Source of the DNA: Gnetum montanum
Lineage: Eukaryota > Streptophyta > Gnetopsida > Gnetales > Gnetaceae
Direction of reading: 5' to 3'
Length of the DNA stretch: 64,000 nt
Assembly (NCBI GenBank): GCA_015680685.1
Contig: MNCI01006902.1
Coordinates: 1-64,000, forward strand
Shown: positions 35,269-46,720 of the stretch, one piece after another
Layout: each line of letters begins with the position of its first letter
Numbering within the stretch: position 1 is the stretch's first letter
Translations under genes and position numbers: made by a program
Notes under the pieces: model-generated
Databases searched by the model: none
The model's input: the letters and a program-made list of their open reading frames with translations, nothing else
What the model was told of the DNA's origin: nothing

Positions 35269-37734
35269 TTAATCCCGCTTGTTATTAGAATGGGGGATAT
35301 CCCTCATAGCTAAATAGTTGAGGATGGCACAGATTAATAATTGACGGCTAGGATCCTTGATTTTTGAAATTATTTTGGCTTGGTCATATTTACTCCATTG
35401 GGTTTCACACACTAGGTTATAATAAGCATAGTGGGGCAATTTATATGATGTAGTTCCTGGATAACGAGTTGACCCACTATGATGTTTGAGACCATTATAT
35501 GGTATGCAAGGATTAATAAATGAAAGGTGAGGATCCTTGCATATTCGAAATATTAGAACTGGTCCATACTTACCCCATTGGGGTTCACACACTTGATTAT
35601 AATAAGCATAGTGGGGCACTTTATGCAATGTAGTACCCGGATAACGAGTTGACCCACCATGATGTTTGGGACCGTTAGATGGTATGCGAGGATTGGGTTG
35701 TCACTCTCCATGTCTGTGTTCATTGGGCCGAATTGTTGTTGGAGTGTTAGTTGGTGGCCCTGATGAAGTTACATGAGGCATTGGGTTCTAAGGTAAGGGT
35801 GCACCATAGTGTGGGACTTGTGCTGAGTTGGAAGATGTAGTGGCCTCTAAATTATGTTGTTCCTTCTTAAGGCCATGTTTAAAGAAAGGACGCTTTTGAT
35901 GTTGAGGAGGCTTTTCACTGCAATTAGTAGTAGTAGCACAAGTGTCATACATGGGTTTTTGTTGTAGTGCAGGCACCTTAGAAATAGTTTGTGACGATGT
36001 AGAAGGAGGGAAAGGATGAGAATATTGAAGGTTAGGAGGAGTATAAGGTGCACAAGGTTGTGGTTGTGTTGAAGGTATGGGCTGATAGTATTGAGGAGAA
36101 TGGTACTATGGTGAGATAAAGTGCGTTGGCCTAGCTAGAGGAACAGGATGTTGAACATGATAAGCATTTGGATTCAGATGATATGAAGGGTGTCTCCAGT
36201 CCAAAGGTGGTCTCCCCCACAACTGGGATTGTTGCCACTATGATCGAACACAGTATGTCTGTACAAACTCTAGATGTAATGTATTTCCCCAATGCTCATG
36301 TAAATGTAACAATATTGGACATTGGCCCTTGGGGTGATCGTACAGGCATATGTTGCATTCATACGTATGATTGGCAGTTGAGCTCCTATTTTCCTTATCC
36401 CTTCTTTCCAATTGTCTAATGTTTTGTCCTACTTCTTGGGTTGTCAAAACTCTGTCTCCAATAATGTTGATAAATTCTCCACACTTTTGATATGTCCATT
36501 TCAACATCTTGTTGATCTTTGCCTCAACTTCTTCTAATGTTTTTTGTGTTGGCAAAGATGATGTTTCCACCTTGAGATTGGTTGATTTCTCCTTTTTATG
36601 ATCATGGACCTTTGTTGAGTTAATATTTTGTTCCTGTTAATGTTTTTCAACACTCTCCCATCTAGCCATATCTCCTTCTTCTTTTGCTACCCGCTTAACA
36701 AGCTCTTGGACTTGATGGGTTCGTAGTTCGTATAGTTGACCTTGGGCATACATTCCTAAGAGCTCTCTTGTTTCATTACGAAGCCCATCAATAATGTGGT
36801 ACATTAGCCTTTCCTCAGAAAACCCATGGCCTAGACAGTTGTTTAACAATGCGTAATATCTTTCTAAGGCCATGTCCAAGGGTTCATGGTGTGCTTGTTT
36901 TCACTCTTGGATTTGTTTCCTCAAGGCTGACACTCTTGCGTAGGTTTGATATCATTCATTAAAAACTTCTACCATTGTTGACCAACGTCATATTGAATTT
37001 GGCTTTAATGATCTATACCATACTTTTGCTTGGCCAATGAGTGTCATAGGAAAGAGCTTAAGTTTTTGCCAACCATTATCAATGTTGTTTCATGTGTAGG
37101 CATCATAGAAGGCTTGTATATGTTGATGCGGATCTAAATCATAGCCTCCTGTAAAAGTAGGGAAGTTGTTTAAATTGAGCCTGGGTAGACGGCTCTCTTT
37201 ACGATGCCTACGGGAGATTCGAACAGCCTCTTGTATTTGCGTTAGGCTCTTAGTGGCTAGCAAGGGTTCATCATCACTAAGTAGGTTGTGAGTTAGTGAG
37301 TTGGAATGATGTTGCCTTCGTTTATATTGGCGTTCTTGATTTTCTTTGTGAGCTCGATTTTTAGTTCTACATCAATCCCTTGAAAGATAGTCATCCATGT
37401 CACAATCTGACGTTGAAGGAGTAGAGGAAGGGAAGGAATTGTAAAACTGATTATGAATTTTGTAAGTCTTCCAATCATCCCCAAATAATTTCTTGTTAGT
37501 TATTGAGAAGGTCCTAGGCCTTCCGGGCCTCCTCATCCTATGGGATGTATCATCCTCAATAGAGGTGTCAAAGTTGGATGACAAGATTCTTTGAGTAACG
37601 TTGGGGTGTTCATAAACGTAGGGGACTCCTGCATAAGGTTGAGTACTCCAATCTTCATTTCCATCTAATCCGTTGGTTCTCCAATGAACTGCCTCACTAG
37701 GTATGGCATTATCATAGTCTTGTAGGAGAGTCAT
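35269..37734 (-). pseudogene. G3 gag-like gene, broken
   Basis: The start is the ATG at 37734-37732 (MTLLQDYDNAIPSE), matching G5 (MPLLQDYNNATLSE at 53687). Open pieces are 37734-37372 (120 aa), 36879-36637 and 36570-36238. The middle has GHGFSEERLMYHIIDGLRNE and ELVKRVAKEEGDMARWESVE, a helical capsid-type region shared with G4 gag. The zinc knuckle CNICLYDHPKGQC (CX2CX3HX4C) lies near 36320. The C-terminal part is Pro/Gln/His/Tyr-rich and carries a 60-residue duplication. The N-terminus differs from the MSSSH type of G1/G2/G4. Confidence 0.75.
35330..35689 (-). repeat. 180-base in-frame tandem duplication in G3 gag
   Basis: The landmark CATAGTGGGGCA occurs at 35427 and 35607, exactly 180 apart. 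Similarity runs about 35330-35509 against 35510-35689. G5 has one copy. Both copies read in the same frame (HYAYYN.VCE.QW.KY). Confidence 0.85.
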
Positions 37735-37856
37735 GGTTGTGAAATTGTGTGTGAATTTGTATGTGACTTTTTATAATTACTTCTTTCTAAGAGATATATC
37801 GTTAAGTCCTATACAACGACCTTGTATGATATGACTAATCTAGATAACTAGCACTG

Positions 37857-37875
37857 TCCCCGACAACAGCACCAA
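37857..37875 (-). other. G3 primer binding site (tRNA-Asp type)
   Basis: Plus strand TCCCCGACAACAGCACCAA, two or three changes from the tRNA-Asp 3' end, directly left of the LTR. Confidence 0.85.
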
Positions 37876-38764
37876 TGATGAGTGGCGAGGTACCCCTACA
37901 CCCAACCATACAAATACGAGCGTTTTCACGTGCGATCCGGTCGAACTCCGCAGATGGACTAGTTGTGGCACCTAGACAGTTATCCTTAGGTCGCAGTTCA
38001 CTGTCTTCCCACCTAGACTAGTATTAGCTTTGTCACATATGGTTTAGTCCAGAGTGAGGTGTATGATGTGTTCTAACCTAATGTTACTCCTGAAGGCAAT
38101 GGAAGATTATATTAACTAAGCTAAGAGAGAAGGGTGAGAGAGAATCTAAACTAGCCTAAGTACGATGAGCACCCGTTCCTTGATTATCCGTACACATCTT
38201 GGACTTCGTGCATGACCACCACTGGGATTACCAAATGCAGATCCTAGGTACACCACTGGGTTACCAAGTAGTCACACTTAAATGCTCGCAATCAAGTCGT
38301 ACTCATTCCGCAATTTAACATGAGTTTAAGGGTGAGAAGATATTAACTAGAAAAGTAGTAAATAACAATTAAATAAATAAATAACAAAGTGAATGTTGCA
38401 ATGATGAAGTAATCTCGATCTTTATTGTCGGTCATGTGCATGTCCAAGTACGTCACACTTGAATAAAGGATGATGTACAATTACATTCACCACACTACGG
38501 GCAGACACTGGAAAATAATTCTATCTCTAGAAGGGAAAACTTGCTAGAGCTTCGCTAAGGAACTAAACTAGATGCCTAAAACTAGGAAAGCTGCCTCTTA
38601 TTTATAGAAATTGAGGCAAGCTGCGATATTGAGTATGCAATATCGCGGTGGGCTGCGATATCGCGTACGCGATATCACGGCCACTGTGATATCGCGGCCA
38701 CTGCAACAACAGGGCTGTGATATCACGGCTATGATATCACAGCCAGCAAATTCATGACTCATCA
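37876..38764 (-). repeat. G3 5' LTR
   Basis: TGATGAGT...ACTCATCA, 889 bases, with perfect 8-base inverted ends. TATA box (sense TATAAATA) at 38599-38606. The U3 start has a dense GATATC/CGATATCGCG cluster at 38625-38760. Confidence 0.93.
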
Positions 38765-40702
38765 ATTACCTACAAATCTTATTTTCCTATTTTTCTACCA
38801 AGGGTAGATGGCTTAAGTGGGTCGCTTATTGTCTTGTTAGACAAAAGGTTTCTAAAAGATTTCTTAGCCGTAATAAAAATTTCTAGTTTCAAGTTTCCAT
38901 ATTTCTCTATAACTCTTCTAATGTATTCTATTGGCTGTATATCTTAGGGTATACTTATAGGTCATTTTTTTGGGTTAATGAGGTGTTAGCCTAGTAGTAA
39001 GACTCTTGATCTAGAAGCTCCAAGTCATGGCTTTGATTCTAGTGGACAATACTAAGTTACAAAGTTCTATTTCGACTATGTATTCTTGTAATGCATAGAG
39101 AAACAAGCTTAATTGTTTCTCGATTTGTTTGGTAAGATGTGTAGCCGACCATATAGAGCCTACTTTACTATCACTATCACTATCACTATCACTAAAACTA
39201 GCACTGTAACTAAGTAAGTAAGTAGCAATTAGGGAAAGTCATTCCTATAGCTATATCTAACCACACTAGTTTTTTTTTTTGCATGGTATGTTAAGAGAAA
39301 GTTATACGAGTGTTAATGTTCACATACAACTCTTTGAGAAGTTGGGTGGAAATGACCCTTCTTTGATGTTACTTTCATCTACCATGGGACCTCTCCCTTT
39401 TCTTTAACCTAGCTTTCTTCAAAACCTTACCTCTTTTTAGTTTGGCTACTATTTTCCTATTTTCTTAAAATCCTGCCTATTTTATACTTTCTTTATATGT
39501 TGAAGATGACTATGCTTGCTACTTTCTAAGAGAGATGACTTTGCTTAGTACTTTCTAAGAGGAATCTCATTATATTAAATGCTTATACTTCAAATCTTAC
39601 ATGGCATTTTATGGTACCTTTGAAAGTGCTTAGGTTTGATAGTTTTGCAAGTGCTAGGGTTAGTAATAAAAAATAAAGAAAGTAGAAGTTTCACTTTGTT
39701 TAATTAAAAATTGAGATTATAATTTCAATCTATCTATATTTTAAAGAATTGAAGTTGTCATGAGTATCTTAACTTGTATGATGTACCATAGAATATATAG
39801 CTAACACACAACTTTTATAGAAATTCAATACAACATTACAACTCAACACTACTCTATATCAAACCCATTAAGCTTTTAAATTAAAAATCTTACCAATAGT
39901 GTTAAGCTAATAGACTTCTTGTCCCTCCCTATTGCAGACTTGTCAAATGACTTTGAACACAAATTAAATAAACATGTTCCTAAAGTTTAGCTACGGTAGA
40001 TTGCGTAGCACCAAGCATTGATTAAGCTAAGGTTTTAAAATTAAGTAATCACCTGTTTCTTCCTTGATCCATGTCATGAAAGCTTTATTGTGCGTTAACA
40101 GCATCAATCATGAAAGGTTTTTTTATTTCATTCATACATTCAGTTTCTTGCTCTCAAATCCAGGTTCGTTCATGTTCATCCAGATTGGTTTGTTAATAAG
40201 CTTGTAAGATTAAATTTATGAATTCCAACGCAGAAATGCAGTGAACACAACTTGATCATGGTTGGTCTGTCTGGGTTTGAATAGACGCGGCAACTTGCGA
40301 ATTTTCTGTCACAATGTTGGCCAGATTTCTGAATGATAGTACGTATCCATGAAAAATGCCGGCAAGCAACAAACAAATGCATAGAATAAGAATCCAATAT
40401 ATGTTTTGGCTGTTCCTTTCTGGTATCATATGCACCAAATTCCTAAGAGAATTCCGACAAAACAGCAGAAAAAAACATATGCAATCAGCGCAGAATCAGA
40501 TGCGAAGCTACAGTTTGCCGGGTACCATGATTATCGTTTCCCAAGATCTGAAACATTCTTTGTTGTTGCTTGCAATATGAATCCAATTCAGTTTTGAACC
40601 TCAAGCAAATCTCAGAGTACCCTTGCCGTTGCTGCTGTCTGCAGAAATTGTCAGCAAAATCATTCAGGTTTGGATCATAGCCAAGAGACCCACAAAAAAA
40701 CA
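38765..40702. other. Interval without supported gene
   Basis: AT-rich non-element sequence. Apart from the ATCACT repeat at 39167-39194 and loose similarity of 39430-39480 to 31720-31790, I see nothing that supports a gene. Base composition rises towards GC from about 40200, leading into the candidate gene. Confidence 0.5.
39167..39194 (+). repeat. (ACTATC)n hexamer repeat
   Basis: About 4.7 perfect copies of ACTATC. Confidence 0.95.
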
Positions 40703-41074
40703 ATGGCAGTTGCAGTTGCAGCAACCTGTCTAGATCATGGAAAATGTGTGAACAAGAGACCCAGATCAGAAGATGATGTGCAGAAATTGAATGTGTATGC
40801 AGAATTCAAAAAACCCAACACAAACTGGGAAAGTGTATTTGGGGATCTCAAGGATGTGGCTGCTCTGCTAGAAAGTGACGATGAAGAAGCAGAATCAGTA
40901 GTGGAGGAGGAGAAACTAATCAAGTTCATGGAATTCCTGGAGACACAAATCTTTGACAGTGAGCAGGATCAGAATGTGGGCAAAGATGAAGGAGTCTCAT
41001 CAAATTTTCTTTTCCTGGTCTGGCCATTTGTTTCAGATAGCATCGCAAGGAGAAATGGAATTGGGAAAAACTGA
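40703..41074 (+). CDS. Candidate small acidic protein gene, unknown function
   Basis: A 123-aa reading frame. I chose the ATG at 40703 over the upstream in-frame one (40670) because its context, AAACAATGGCA, is close to the plant start consensus. The protein begins MAVAVAATCLDHGKC, then a short basic KRPR that could be a nuclear signal, then an acidic Glu/Asp-rich middle (residues ~45-80) with a helical segment EEEKLIKFMEFLETQIF. The last 30 residues are more hydrophobic and may include unspliced intron sequence. Composition is richer in G+C than the flanks. I do not recognise the family. The acidic EEE..+F..L helix recalls small NIM1-interacting-type regulators only vaguely. It could also be a chance ORF or a gene fragment. 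Confidence 0.45.
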   Translation: MAVAVAATCLDHGKCVNKRPRSEDDVQKLNVYAEFKKPNTNWESVFGDLKDVAALLESDDEEAESVVEEEKLIKFMEFLETQIFDSEQDQNVGKDEGVSSNFLFLVWPFVSDSIARRNGIGKN

Positions 41075-41505
41075 AAATAATGTATATTCATCATCATGGT
41101 CTGTTTTAACTTGCGAATCTCATTTTTCTGCTTTCTCTTCCTTGAGTCGAGGGATCCCCTGCTTCCGAGCACATGATATTCTGTCTTGAAAATGTTGTAT
41201 GTATCGAACACAGAAAGTTTGGTGTTTTTTAATGTAAATTAAACAGTAAGAAAAAAGGTTAACGGCTATGGAAACTTGATTCAAATAAGCAAAGATGCAA
41301 CTTGGAAGGCTACTGTCTTGCACATCTATCTTCGTTTTTGCCTTTTTGGTGCATGCCTAATGGCTTTGGGAAAGTCATCGGTTGCTTCAAAGTACTGCTA
41401 AAATAGTAAAATGAAAAGAAAACAAAATTGACAAAGGTTTAAAGTGAGTGGACTTTGCTCAGTATGGTAGGTACACTAAATGGTTCAATAATTAGACAAA
41501 AAAAA

Positions 41506-41563
41506 TTTCCAATAAGGAGGCTTTGTTTCTGACATTTTCCAATAAGGAGGCTTTGTTTCTGAA
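41506..41563 (+). repeat. 30-base tandem duplication
   Basis: TTTCCAATAAGGAGGCTTTG and the bases that follow occur twice with period 30 (41511 and 41541 start AATAAGGAGG). Confidence 0.9.
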
Positions 41564-42467
41564 AAAATGGAATATATTCAACTTGTTAGCTTTTATTTTT
41601 CCTTTGCTGGATATCAAAGTTAAGAAGATTAAGAAAAAACTTTTATAAGTGAAAGGAGAAGAAGCTTTCAATGAAAAGTTCATTATTTGTAAATATATTA
41701 TCTAACCAACTAAAGTATGCTATATCTTATGTTAGGTTCCTAGGAATGATGCATCCCATTCAATAAATTGTGCAAAATTTCTTTTGAAATAGTAGCCATT
41801 CTAAAAAGGACTTTGTTGTGTTGTCTTGGACATTTACACTTTTCACAAAGAGGATGTTAAAATAAAATTGGTAAATTATTTGTTATAGACAAATGTATTG
41901 CTTTATTTGTTAAAGGGATAGTTAAGTGTTTAACTAGCATAGAGCCTTGGAAGCTTCTATCTTGGAAGTGCATTAGTTGGGTGAGCCTAGGCAGTGATTA
42001 GCAAGAAGATACTCATTTTTTAAATTGGGTTTTTTTATTAAAGATATAAGTATCTCAAGTTCTATTGCCATAAAACATATTTGAAAAACTAGAGTTTTAT
42101 TAATTATTTTTGAGACTTTAATAATTTCATAGATCCTACTTCAATTCTTCATAAATTATCTCCTTTATGGCTTTTCACTAAATATGAAATGTAGGCTACT
42201 AGCTTAGTTATATATTTTTATAATATATATCTATAAATTGGCCGATAGAATCTTATAAGATTACAAGTAAGAAGTTCTTTGAGTAAAAAATTTCATCACT
42301 TCTGGACGAAGCACAAGATTTAAAAACCCAAATTTTCATGCCTTCTGGACGAAGAACAAGAGTTTTGTATCTTATTTTTCCTAAGGATGGGTTTTCTGAA
42401 AAAAAAAACTCCATGAATTAGTGTATGCTCTCACCCTTGACCATAGCATAATCAACTTTGTGCGAAC

Positions 42468-42685
42468 TCATGCATATTCATTCTATGACTATGATTAGTC
42501 ATGTTTACATGTCCCTTAGTCCTAACACTATTCTATAAGCACCAATGAGATTGAAATCATTTTTTATTTTATTTAAACAAATGTTTTTGGGTCCCATTAC
42601 TCTCCGCCAACAAGCCCACTAGTAGGCAAGGGTAGTACTAAGGGACATGTAAACATAGCTAGTCAAAGTCATTGAATATACATGA
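42468..42685. repeat. Inverted repeat, ~50-base arms, ~116-base loop
   Basis: The left arm 42468-42520 (ending CATGTTTACATGTCCCTTAGT) is nearly the reverse complement of the right arm 42637-42685 (starting ACTAAGGGACATGTAAACAT). A perfect 20-base core sits at the loop end and a few mismatches lie outward. RNA from either strand could fold into a long hairpin. Confidence 0.8.
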
Positions 42686-42812
42686 GTGAGCATAATGAGT
42701 ATGTATAAAAGTACAAATGTTCTTGGGTCCAACCACTACTTACTAACAAGCTCACTAGCAAGCGGGATGAGACCCACAGACATGTAGACATGGCTAATGA
42801 TGATCATTAAAA
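42585..42812 (+). repeat. Diverged direct repeat pair, ~90 bases
   Basis: 42585-42676 and 42722-42812 share TTGGGTCC..., CAACAAGC(C/T)CACTAG, and GACATGTA(A/G)ACAT(A/G)GCTA in order. A third partial copy (AACATAGCTAATCATGATCATTGAAT) is at 42810-42845. The right arm of the inverted repeat is part of the first copy. Confidence 0.7.
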
Positions 42813-43197
42813 CATAGCTAATCATGATCATTGAATGTACATAAGCTAATACAAGGAAGTTAAAAGGTATAGCAAAGACAATTCCACTCAACCAAAATGG
42901 TGGTATAAACAATATATATTGTAATATACTTTGTAATCTACTTCTATTTCTATTACATGTAATTTTACTTATAGCGCTATAACACTAGAAGTAAAACCCC
43001 CTTCCATCTATCAGTTATGCCAAAAATAATGGTACCACAACTCAAAAAATGCATTCATGATTTCCATCATCTCTTGGAAATCATGACAGAAACAAGGTCT
43101 TCTATTTATGTGTATTCTTTTTTGTTTGATAATTATGATTTTTACTAGTATAATAAAATTTTATGAACATGATGCCTTTTTGCACAATTTTCACTAG

Positions 43198-44048
43198 TGA
43201 TGAGCGGTGAGATACCCCTATGCCCAACCATATGAATATGAGCGTTCATGCATGATCCGGTCGAATTCCAAGGACTAAGTGCTTATGTGCCTTCATAGAA
43301 CAAGGATGGGTTAGCGATCGTTGTCTTCCCAAGCTTACTTGTATGGCACGATTGTATGGTTAAGTAAGCTTGAGGTATGTGATTTTTATGGTTTTTATGT
43401 TTTATGTTCTTGGTGCTTAAAATAGAGAAATGAAATAAATTAATAACTAATTTATTTAACTAAACAACTATGATCTAACTAGTCCTAACACCAGCATCCA
43501 TTCCCACTCTCCGTACACATCCTGAACCAGTGTCACACTACTAGGATTACCAAATGCTAGTTGTTACTGGGTTACCAAGTGTTCCACGTATGCTCGAAGT
43601 GGTCATACTAAGTGTGCTTGCTTGTTGGAAATTAACAAATCAATAAAAACAACCAATTAACTATGAAAGCATTAAATAACTGTAAATAATGTTAAATGAA
43701 ATAAATAAGCTATTCTAAATGTTGTAAGATTTATCACAAAGTTCGTCTTTATTTCCAGACACAAGGTGTGCTCAAGTACACTATGCTTGAATAAAGATCT
43801 GTTCACTTTATGACTCCTACTGCAGATACTCAAAAATAGTTATAACTCTGGAAAGGTAAAACTGCAAGAGTTTGGGTGAGGGACTAAGAAACTAACTAAC
43901 TAATTGCCAAACCAAGTGCACTCACCTCTTATTTATAGGTGACAAGATAGGTTCCAACATCGAATGTCTGATATCACTTGGCAGGCTCTGATATCATAGA
44001 CCCAATATCACGAATCTGATATTGCAATCCCGATATCGTAGCTCATCA
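43198..44048 (-). repeat. G4 3' LTR
   Basis: TGATGAGC...GCTCATCA with perfect 8-base inverted ends. TATA box (sense TATAAATA) at 43930-43937. GATATC-type motifs at 43960-44042. Confidence 0.95.
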
Positions 44049-44062
44049 TACCCCCACAACTG
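44049..44062 (-). other. G4 polypurine tract
   Basis: Sense GTTGTGGGGGTA against the 3' LTR. Confidence 0.87.
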
Positions 44063-45862
44063 AATAAAAACTTGTCCTCAAGTTCCTTACAAAATATTGG
44101 GAAGGTATGGAATTATTGACTGTACGACAATCTGACAATGACATGGAATAACAAACTCAAAGTGCCTGGTAAACATATCGACAAACATATTACAGCATTG
44201 GTGTTCATAAAAATTGTGGTGAACACTATACATGGATGACATCCAGACCTTTATTTGACAACTTGGAAAGAGAGAGAGAGAAAAGAAAATGAGGTGCATT
44301 GTTGTGGATGTCAAAACTGTACACACCGTTGTTCATCCATGGCCATATGATAAAGCGTGTTCCTTCCTTACATGAATGTTGTAGCTCCAGTCCATCCTGA
44401 GTGCTCCCTTCTATCCCAGTCCATTGTTCATGTAATCGCCATCTGCACACACAACACAATCACAAATTATCAAGGATAGATAAGATATAATGTAGTTGAT
44501 ACCTTGCCTCGATATAAAGCACATTGGCTAGGTTGCAAGTATGGCAGATACTGGGTTAGAGGTTTGTAATTGATAACTACCCAAGGTGTAGGGGTGAGAT
44601 AAGTAATGGAATGGAAAAATTGTGATAGGGCCCCCACGACTAAGAGTGAACCTCTGATAGCAATAGGACAAAAAATGAAAGAAAAAGAAAGATTAGAGAA
44701 AGAACAACGGTGAAGCCAATAAAACAAAAATGGATGTCATGGAAGGGGTGAAATGGGAAATGGTTGATTGCAGGAAATGTTTAAGGGAAAGAGCTTAACA
44801 ATTACACCAAAAAGGAATGTTAGTGGATCCTCCCCAAAATAGGCTTATGCCCTTTATGCCTTGACAAACCCACAAACCAAAGAGTCCATAGACTCTAGGA
44901 ATGACATATGTAGACAATGGTTAAGAACTTACCCACAAGAGTTTACCAAAAAATAATAATGTGTCAACCAAGATATAGACTAATCATAAAACTAACAATG
45001 AGGTCGAATCTCGAAAGCAATAACGAAAGAGAGAATTAAATGGAATGGAATCCCAAAATCAAGGTTGTGTAAAGTCCTTTGTGTAGTATGTAATTAAGGT
45101 AACTTAATAGAATTCATTCCAAATCCAGATTAAAACTAACCACATCCAGTGACCTAGCATCAACACACTTGATCAACCCATCCTCCTAAAGCAAAAAGAA
45201 TGCATTTATAGAGTCACCACCATTCCAACAAGAGAAAGTTAGAGAAGCAAGAAGCGAGAAAGGGCCTTAGTTAGAGGGAATCTTTAGGCATGGATAACAT
45301 GTCTTTCCAGTTCCATAGCCAATTCTTGTAGTCCATGTTTCTTTGTTATATCTAAGGGGTGTGCTTTGAATTCCCACCATTTTTTTTTATTTTATTTTTT
45401 TTGCGTGAGAACTACACCATGCAAAGACTTATTTGGTTTAGTCAACTTCTTAATATATTAGTCAATAGCGAAATGGCAGAAGACTTTATGAAAAATATTC
45501 AAGTACCCAAGAGAATAGTCAACACAAATACGTTGAATCCCCTTGAGGTCACACCCTTTTGCATCTATTTGAATCTTTCCTTGGTTCAAAGAGTACTAAG
45601 CCACCAATTCATTAATAAGTTTACTTAGAAAAAGGGACAGTACATTTCCAAAACAAAGGTAGACCATGGAGTTGAATGAATGAATGGCTAATGTGGACTC
45701 ATTGCCTATTTTATCAAAAGAAACCATATCTTAGCATCATCATTGAAAGTCAAAGGTAAAAACCAAACATTAGCAATCAACACTATTATAATACAACGCA
45801 CCATCATGAGCACTTATTATGTGATGAGTAAGAATAAATCAAACAAGGAAATAGTAAAAATG
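44063..45862 (-). other. G4 3' non-coding region, left of G5
   Basis: The sense strand has a GTGTGTGCAG|ATGGCG start (ATG 44442-44440) at the place of the accessory ORF in G2/G5, but it stops after four codons (MAIT). The overlapping 77-aa ORF (44459-44226) has no known domain. Shared blocks are present: GTGGATCCTCCCCAAAAT at about 44824 and GGGGTGTGCTTTGAATTCCC at about 45355. Confidence 0.6.
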
Positions 45863-45867
45863 TTAAC

Positions 45868-46706
45868 TAATGAGTGGCGAGGTACCCCTACATTCAACCA
45901 TACGAATACAAGCATTTTCACGTGTGATCCGGTCGAACTCCACAGATGGACTAGTTGTGGCACCTAGATAGTTAGCCTTAGGTCGCAGTTCGCTATCTTC
46001 CCACCTAGACTAGTATTAGCTTTGTCTCATATGGTTTAGTTCAGAGTGAGGTATATGATGGGTTTCTAATCTAATACTACTCCTGAAGACAATGGAAAGT
46101 AATATTATCTAAGCTAAGAGAGAAAGGATGAGAAGGAATCTAAACTAGCCTAAGTGCAATGAGCATCCGTTCCATAATCATCCGTACACATCTTAGACCT
46201 CATGCACTACTACCACTGGGATTACCAAGCGCATTGCCTAGGTACGCTATTGGGTTACCAAGTAGTCACACTTAAATGCTCGTGATTAAATCGTACTCAT
46301 TCTACGTTTAATAGGAGTTAAGGGTAAGAGATATTAACTAAGAAAGCAATAAATAACAGATAAATAATTATTTAATTAAACTAAGTGAATGCTACAATGA
46401 TGAAGTAATCTCAATCTTTATTTCTAGTCATGTGCGTGTCCAAGTACATCACACTCGAATAAAGGATGCCATACAATTACAATCACCACACTGCACGCAT
46501 ACACTGGAAAATAATTTTATCTCTGGAGGAATAAAACTACCAGAGTTTCACTACAGTCTAACTCTAAGTTGTGAACAAGGGAGAATCGCCTCTTATTTAT
46601 AGAACTAGCGGCTGGCTATGATATCGTGTACACGATATTGTAGTAAAGGATGCAATATCGCGTCTAGGCATGCGATATCGCGGTTTCCCCAAACGACGTT
46701 TCATCA
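45868..46706 (-). repeat. G5 3' LTR
   Basis: Begins TAATGAG (one change from TGATGAG) and ends TTTCATCA. TATA box (sense TATAAATA) at 46594-46601. Cluster of CGATATCG-type motifs at 46615-46685. Confidence 0.93.
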
Positions 46707-46720
46707 TACCCCCACAACTG
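46707..46720 (-). other. G5 polypurine tract
   Basis: Sense GTTGTGGGGGTA abuts the 3' LTR. A gene-free 150 bases follow to the accessory ORF end. Confidence 0.87.

Larger units (their letters stand above)
31994..38764 (-). mobile_element. G3: pol-less gypsy-family element (gag + remnant accessory ORF)
   Basis: The LTR pair is 31994-32671 (left part missing) and 37876-38764. Primer site and polypurine tract are of the same type as in G1, G2 and G4. The 5.2 kb between the LTRs holds a gag-like gene, a non-coding block and a deleted accessory ORF. No protease, RT, RNase H or integrase motif can be found on the sense strand. The same organisation in G5 argues for a non-autonomous lineage, not a chance deletion. 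Right flank ATTAC (38765-38769) would be the target duplication, but the left one is lost at n. Confidence 0.88.
41075..43197. other. Interval without gene, with local repeats
   Basis: The part just after 41074 may be the 3' UTR of the candidate gene (AATGTAAATTAAA near 41230). The rest is AT-rich with a 30-base tandem duplication, a near-duplicate CTTCTGGACGAAG pair (42300, 42343) and the repeat cluster at 42468-42845. Confidence 0.5.

Noticed and set aside
40485-40724. Minus-strand ORFs overlapping the candidate gene (40724-40485, 41211-40969)
   Set aside because: No start context or domain. The plus-strand frame has better composition and start context.
44226-44459. 77-aa ORF in G4 as an accessory gene
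   Set aside because: The ATG at the conserved acceptor stops after four codons. This ORF uses another frame and has no counterpart in G1, G2 or G5.
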